Of a stretch of 7,431 nt of DNA, positions 6,601 to 7,431 are shown one piece after another. The stretch spans positions 1 to 7,431 of the forward strand of contig JACCUV010000089.1 of the NCBI GenBank assembly GCA_013698495.1. The letters are read 5' to 3'. The stretch comes from Chloroflexia bacterium. GTDB taxonomy: Bacteria; Chloroflexota; Chloroflexia; Thermomicrobiales; UBA6265. Numbering within the stretch: the stretch's first letter is position 1; every line of letters starts with the position of its first letter. The translations under genes were made by a program, and so were the position numbers. Under the pieces are notes generated by a model, which was not told the origin of the DNA, searched no databases, and saw only the letters and a list, made by a program, of their open reading frames with translations.

Positions 6601-7431
6601 TGAACCCGGCACGTACACCCTCGTTGAAACCCAGGCGCCATACGGGTACGAGCGGGCATCCGACGTCCAGAACATCCAGATCCTGCCCGGCCAGACTAAA
6701 GTGATTCACGTGGTGGACGAGCGCACGCCGCCGCCCGCGAACACAGGCTCGGTCCAGGTCCAGAAGTTCTACTGCCCGGCTGGCGAAGGTGGGGAGCGAA
6801 CCCAGTTCTTCGGTGGCGCTCAGGGGTCGCAACAGTTGGCGAGAACGGCTGGCTGCGACAAAGGCAACGCCGTCTTCACGATGATCGCCGAGGGCGGCGA
6901 AGGAGGACCGGGCGAATTCCAGACCGGGACCGACGGGCAGTATCAGGTCACGATTCCGGAAGGTCTTTACCGCCTGACCGAAACCGATCCCGATCTTGAA
7001 GGCAACTCGACGGTGCTGGTGCGGATCAATCGCGGGCAGATGACCACGGTAATCGTGATCAATTACCTCGAGCCGCCCGAACCGGCCGCGGCGGCGATCG
7101 ACGCCACCAAGCACACCTGTCCACCAAGCTTCAACGGCACGCTTTACGAGGACTTCGCAGAGGGGTGTTCGGGGCCGGGTCAACTGACCAACAACATCAC
7201 GATCCGGATCGAGGGTCCGGTCTCGGCCAAGGCGGTCACCGGTGACGGGGGCACGCTCGGTGTGACCTCGTTCGAAGACCTGCCGCCGGGCGCCTACACG
7301 ATCTACGAAGATCGCCCGTTCAACATCCCGACCGACTACCTGTTCTGCGGGTTCAATCCGGATTTGCCGGCCGATTGGAAGGCGGTCAACGGGAAACTGA
7401 CCGTGACGATCGACTTCGGTGAGACGCTCAC
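398..7431 (+). CDS. Giant secreted SpaA/Cna-B-type repeat adhesin or pilin-like protein (5' complete, 3' truncated by window)
   Basis: The frame reads 2,344 codons from ATG 398 to the window edge without a stop. The start is chosen because GGAGG at 387-391 sits six bases upstream and a signal peptide follows at once. Visible architecture: signal peptide (1-69), X25-like module (about 92-188), unassigned beta unit (189-263), then about twenty prealbumin-fold repeats. Each repeat has a beta-rich opening, a G-G-A-C-x-x-L motif, a C-D-N/D motif with an Asp-rich loop, a P-x-G-x-Y-T/A turn and a closing beta strand. Proteins of this family form rigid extracellular stalks, often locked by Lys-Asn/Asp isopeptide bonds with a catalytic Glu. 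I infer a surface stalk or adhesin outside the membrane. The chain is strongly acidic and poor in Lys until residue 1749. The C-terminus, where a sortase motif or membrane anchor would lie, is not in the window. The repeat fold is well supported; ligand and anchoring are unknown. Confidence 0.93.
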   Translation, partial: MHTRDQAPSIIQRGVLEASLGIRRRARRLTAAGGGGKMSPAGWLVHLLVAIALGAGLLMPLTDVGQALANPGSVPERAEARAQDSFPGAPAQVVAIGTFQGQLGCTDGDPSCAPSSLSSVGGIWSGIFALAPGSYSVQFAATDGGGNQTVYGNGGEDGAPIDFTVGDAQVGAYFSYDAHTNDVRAEGVDALHVVQTDLGNLLPAPDGGSLVVLIPSQGGTVNVQLLANGAPVGNPQQATLSPGWTRVTLDVSGNVLSAEGLTFGTLTVVRLDPNGSPDPGACYRLESGGLVNQGCDSDDGSLDGNTAMIFPNGLNPGGYTLIEVQAPDGFDPVDDQQVDLQPGDNVVQVQAPADEVDPPAADEPDVEVPTDEPADEIIDEIVGQETDDVDQGPGDLLVALTDEQGNPIGGPCWHLIQDGNVVAETCDATDAIPFNGVVGFFGVPGGTYTLSQTEVPEGSSQVEDFEVEVVAGQELREEVVASIDQPEDESGDVVVLRQDEAGNAVGGACFEIRDDFGSVVANEVCDEDGDVADDGRTGFFDVAAGTWAVHETRTPDGVVSAPPAQVTVPPDGVVDVQIQSSASVAAEPTAEAEPTDEPVEVLPLEPTEDLTEVLPLEPTEDAVETATGSLQIDLYDPSGNLIGGACWQLVQDGAVIDEACDLEGTEDRFPLNGKVGLYDIPVGSYTLRLSLTPDGFETLEDQQIEIVEGDAFAEVILQPSADEVGEPTPSVEPTPTVASTELPTAEPTEASEETVDPAVSDRGDPGSLIVTLQDVAGANIGGACFELVNGGDVVASSCDADDDFPGNGRTGFFGVPSGAFTLQQSIAQPGTDPIDPIEVEVVADVTTEIIVTAPASAAQPTEELLPTEEPEATEEPVDDPSGQTGIRVDVSSLDQSSGPICIELNTLGGIGLANPPAACDNDTGDADGTPGVILLEDVPAGEYAFFITSGPPEAISQQWPTVAIEDGAITEFQLDEVSPQAEPTAEPTEGPAPGAIEVEVADVDGNRIESEGTCLTVDGLTASVCDNQAGDEDSDPGVLLIEDLPAGVYTVIQDAAPSGFEVGEGLPQVRVEEGQVSDEDLNLAATTGTIQIIAVDGGGDPIGGACWSLTSDTDGTVSQCDDESNGGIPDDGFATFANILAGDYALSQTEPPPGYGGVEDDNITVIAGENDPIQVTHEALPGSVRATISFDEAPVAGACLGIIDVVTICDNQDGDQDPAEGAIQIEGIGPGAYSAAINNYPAEFGDPGFQEVSVVSDEATGIEFNLVLRSGSVVAVVSSEGAPVGGACVGLVNALTICDNQDGDQDPEAGTIQIDDVAPGTYTAALSNYSADFEDPGFQEVEVVADATATVEFDLVLFTGSVVAVVSSEGAPVGDACVGLVDAVTVCDNQDGDQNPETGTIQIDGVAPGTYTAALSNYSADFEDPGFREAVVTAGETASLNFDLVLLPPPVGSVMAVVSSEGEAVGGTCVGLVDAVTVCDNQDGDQNPEVGTIQIDGVAPGAYTAALSNYSADFEDPGLREVDVTAGESASLDFDLVLLPPQTADLQILVQTANPEPVGAGCVVLSQESAVVYGPICDNEAGDGDPADGSILFASVEVGSYVASLTPESTTDIPGFQSANSPSVTVEADVDNQGVITVVIEEAPTTGALELITRNNATNARVGGACYQLAGAGDRITICDNGAGDLNALIGVIQLSDVPSGDYALSMSTTPEGFNEAAERTMTVEPGVANSIEIHIDQLPQASTLTVNKEDPDGEALANSCFSLRQGGLTVASGCDAIDANPNDGVIEFADLDAGIYLLVETKAPSSGYALASPVSVTIAAGVDRDVTVINYPKPGRLVVTKVDANDASVRLENACFALEGDRDYGPYCDADDGVTDGRIVFANVVAGDYTIVESSPPAGYLPAGDREITINPGASVNVSIANEPAPPPAETGSLVVSKVDGDDDPLAGACFRLFDGNLPITAQVCDSTDGANDGRTRFGDIPVGTWTLRETVTPSPSFQYAQLVDVQIRSDQTTEVTIENVLKTGRLQVNKTNEDGHVLQGACFDVQGDNAGARCTNATGVVTFSDLEPGTYTLVETQAPYGYERASDVQNIQILPGQTKVIHVVDERTPPPANTGSVQVQKFYCPAGEGGERTQFFGGAQGSQQLARTAGCDKGNAVFTMIAEGGEGGPGEFQTGTDGQYQVTIPEGLYRLTETDPDLEGNSTVLVRINRGQMTTVIVINYLEPPEPAAAAIDATKHTCPPSFNGTLYEDFAEGCSGPGQLTNNITIRIEGPVSAKAVTGDGGTLGVTSFEDLPPGAYTIYEDRPFNIPTDYLFCGFNPDLPADWKAVNGKLTVTIDFGETL
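671..961 (+). other. X25-like (pullulanase-type) N-terminal beta-sandwich domain of the adhesin
   Basis: Residues about 92-188 open with VVAIGTFQGQLGC and run through an SCA motif, IWSGIFALAPGSY, a GNGGEDGAPIDF stretch and AYFSYDAHTNDV. This order closely resembles, from memory, the X25 module repeated at the N-terminus of bacterial pullulanases: a G-x-F-Q-x-x-L-G-C opening, a second Cys, W-x-G-x-F, P-A-G-x-Y, an I-P-L/F stretch, then F-Y-Y-D-x-x-T. C105 and C112 match the two cysteines seen in many such modules. In pullulanases these domains accompany starch-degrading enzymes and are suspected of carbohydrate binding. Here no catalytic domain is visible, so a glycan-binding tip is only an inference. 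The match is by recall, not by alignment. Confidence 0.6.
962..1186 (+). other. Unassigned beta-rich unit between X25-like domain and first repeat
   Basis: Residues about 189-263 contain alternating hydrophobic stretches (SLVVLIP, TVNVQLLANG, TRVTLDVSG) typical of a small beta-sandwich. There is no cysteine and no SpaA-type signature. I do not recognise a family. It may be a divergent beta domain or the second half of a larger N-terminal module. Confidence 0.4.
1187..3658 (+). repeat. Prealbumin-fold repeats 1-7 with acidic EPT linkers
   Basis: Approximate repeat spans are: R1 1187-1453, R2 1577-1852, R3 1865-2140, R4 2279-2557, R5 2693-2965, R6 3047-3328, R7 3380-3658. Each has one Cys in a GGACxxL-like motif and one in a CD motif. 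Five long linkers between them (1454-1576, 2141-2278, 2558-2692, 2966-3046, 3329-3379) are rich in Glu, Asp, Pro and Thr, with EPT/PTEEP units; R2 and R3 are joined by a short spacer only. The isopeptide Lys position is replaced: Arg in R1 and R3, Leu in R2, R4 and R5. The usual Glu is kept in R1 (IEVQAP) and R3 (HETRTP) but becomes Gln, Leu or Ile elsewhere. These domains therefore probably cannot self-crosslink by the known Lys-Asn chemistry. Confidence 0.8.
3659..3940 (+). repeat. Prealbumin-fold repeat 8
   Basis: Residues 1088-1181 show GGACWSL, a second Cys in SQCDDE, LAGDYALSQTEPPPGY and a closing beta strand. The Lys position is Ala and the Glu position is Gln, so the isopeptide triad is absent. 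From here on the repeats follow each other without EPT linkers, so this is the switch from a beads-on-linkers to a close-packed arrangement. Confidence 0.75.
3941..5026 (+). repeat. Closely related tandem repeats 9-12
   Basis: Repeats start at 3941, 4208, 4475 and 4751 (lengths 267, 267, 276 and 276 bases). R10, R11 and R12 share long runs such as VTVCDNQDGDQNPE (R11, R12) and YTAALSNYSADFEDPG (all three); R10 and R11 look roughly four-fifths identical by eye in protein. R9 is a more diverged relative with the same CDNQDGDQDP loop. Codons differ at many synonymous sites between copies, so the duplications are not fresh. None has the isopeptide Lys or Glu; R10 contains no Lys or Arg at all. 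This is coding repeat expansion, not a CRISPR or mobile element. Confidence 0.88.
5027..5623 (+). repeat. Prealbumin-fold repeats 13 and 14
   Basis: R13 (5027-5335, about 103 residues) has GAGCVVL, PICDNEAGDGDP and VGSYVASL. R14 (5336-5623) has GGACYQL, TICDNGAGD and SGDYALSM. Both keep the Cys pair and Asp-rich loop. Both lack the Lys and Glu of the isopeptide triad; R14 has Thr and Met at those places. They are the last repeats of the lysine-free zone. Confidence 0.75.
5624..6745 (+). repeat. SpaA/Cna-B repeats 15-18 with intact isopeptide triads
   Basis: R15 5624-5902, R16 5903-6193, R17 6194-6472, R18 6473-6745. Each opens with a strand ending in Lys (VNK, VTK, VSK, VNK; K1749, K1842, K1939, K2032). 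Each has a Glu in the later strand (VETKAP, VESSPP, RETVTP, VETQAP; E1801, E1894, E1991, E2077) and an Asn or Asp in the last strand (N1831, N1923, N2021, D2107). In characterised pilin domains this Lys-Glu-Asn/Asp set forms a spontaneous intramolecular isopeptide bond, with Glu as catalyst. The two-Cys pattern persists, so these domains could carry both an isopeptide and a disulfide. Bond formation is inferred from position only. Confidence 0.85.
6746..7084 (+). repeat. Enlarged SpaA-like repeat 19
   Basis: Residues about 2117-2229 keep the triad (K2123 in VQVQK, E2195 in LTETDP, N2222 in VIVINY). The middle is longer and Gly/Gln-rich: GEGGERTQFFGGAQG, then a Cys-Asp-Lys segment and GGEGGPGEFQTGTDGQY. 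The first Cys lies right after the Lys strand (KFYC), not in a GGAC motif. It is a variant subfamily of the same fold rather than a copy of its neighbours. Confidence 0.7.
7085..7431 (+). repeat. Divergent SpaA-like repeat 20, cut by the window end
   Basis: Residues 2230-2344 begin with ATKHTCPPSFNGTLY, then a second Cys (EGCSG), a beta strand (ITIRIEGP), FEDLPPGAYTIYEDRP and an additional FCGF cysteine (C2317). K2238 and E2304 fit the first two triad positions; the Asn/Asp position would be near or beyond the window end. It most resembles R19 in having its first Cys next to the Lys strand. Confidence 0.65.

Noticed and set aside
6236..7183. A 315-codon open frame on the minus strand
   Set aside because: It lies fully inside the + strand repeat frame, which has clear domain periodicity and conserved motifs. 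The antisense frame shows no recognisable domain and is a by-product of GC-rich codon bias.

Overview
The window holds one dominant object: the first 2,344 codons of a giant secreted repeat protein. It starts at position 398 on the + strand and is still open at the last base (7431). There is no in-frame stop anywhere in that stretch, so the gene is 3'-truncated by the window edge. The first 397 bases are a leader or intergenic region in which I can support no gene.

The protein is built like a Gram-positive-type surface adhesin or pilin. In order it has: a long Arg-rich signal peptide (residues 1-69); an N-terminal module resembling the X25 domain of pullulanases (about 92-188); a short unassigned beta-rich unit (about 189-263); and then about twenty tandem prealbumin-like (SpaA/Cna-B type) beta-sandwich repeats of roughly 90 residues each. 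Repeats 1-7 are mostly separated by acidic Pro/Thr/Glu linkers (EPT, PTEEP), repeats 8-14 abut directly, and repeats 15-20 carry the Lys/Glu/Asn(Asp) pattern expected of self-forming isopeptide bonds. Nearly every repeat has two cysteines at fixed places, and many have an Asp-rich loop just after the second one.

Organism: the DNA is GC-rich. Acidic EPT linkers, Cys-containing SpaA-like repeats and a monoderm-type secreted stalk together suggest an uncultured Chloroflexota bacterium (Thermomicrobia-like). This is inference from style, not from a marker gene; an actinobacterium is the main alternative. No sortase, anchor motif or partner gene lies in the window, so cell-wall attachment cannot be judged.

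Most notable signals: (1) the secreted chain has a single lysine between residues 70 and 1748, then fourteen in the last 596 residues; (2) that boundary coincides with the first repeat having a complete isopeptide triad; (3) each repeat keeps a cysteine pair whether or not it has the triad. A testable reading is a stalk with a disulfide-stabilised distal zone and an isopeptide-plus-disulfide proximal zone, carrying a possible glycan-binding tip.
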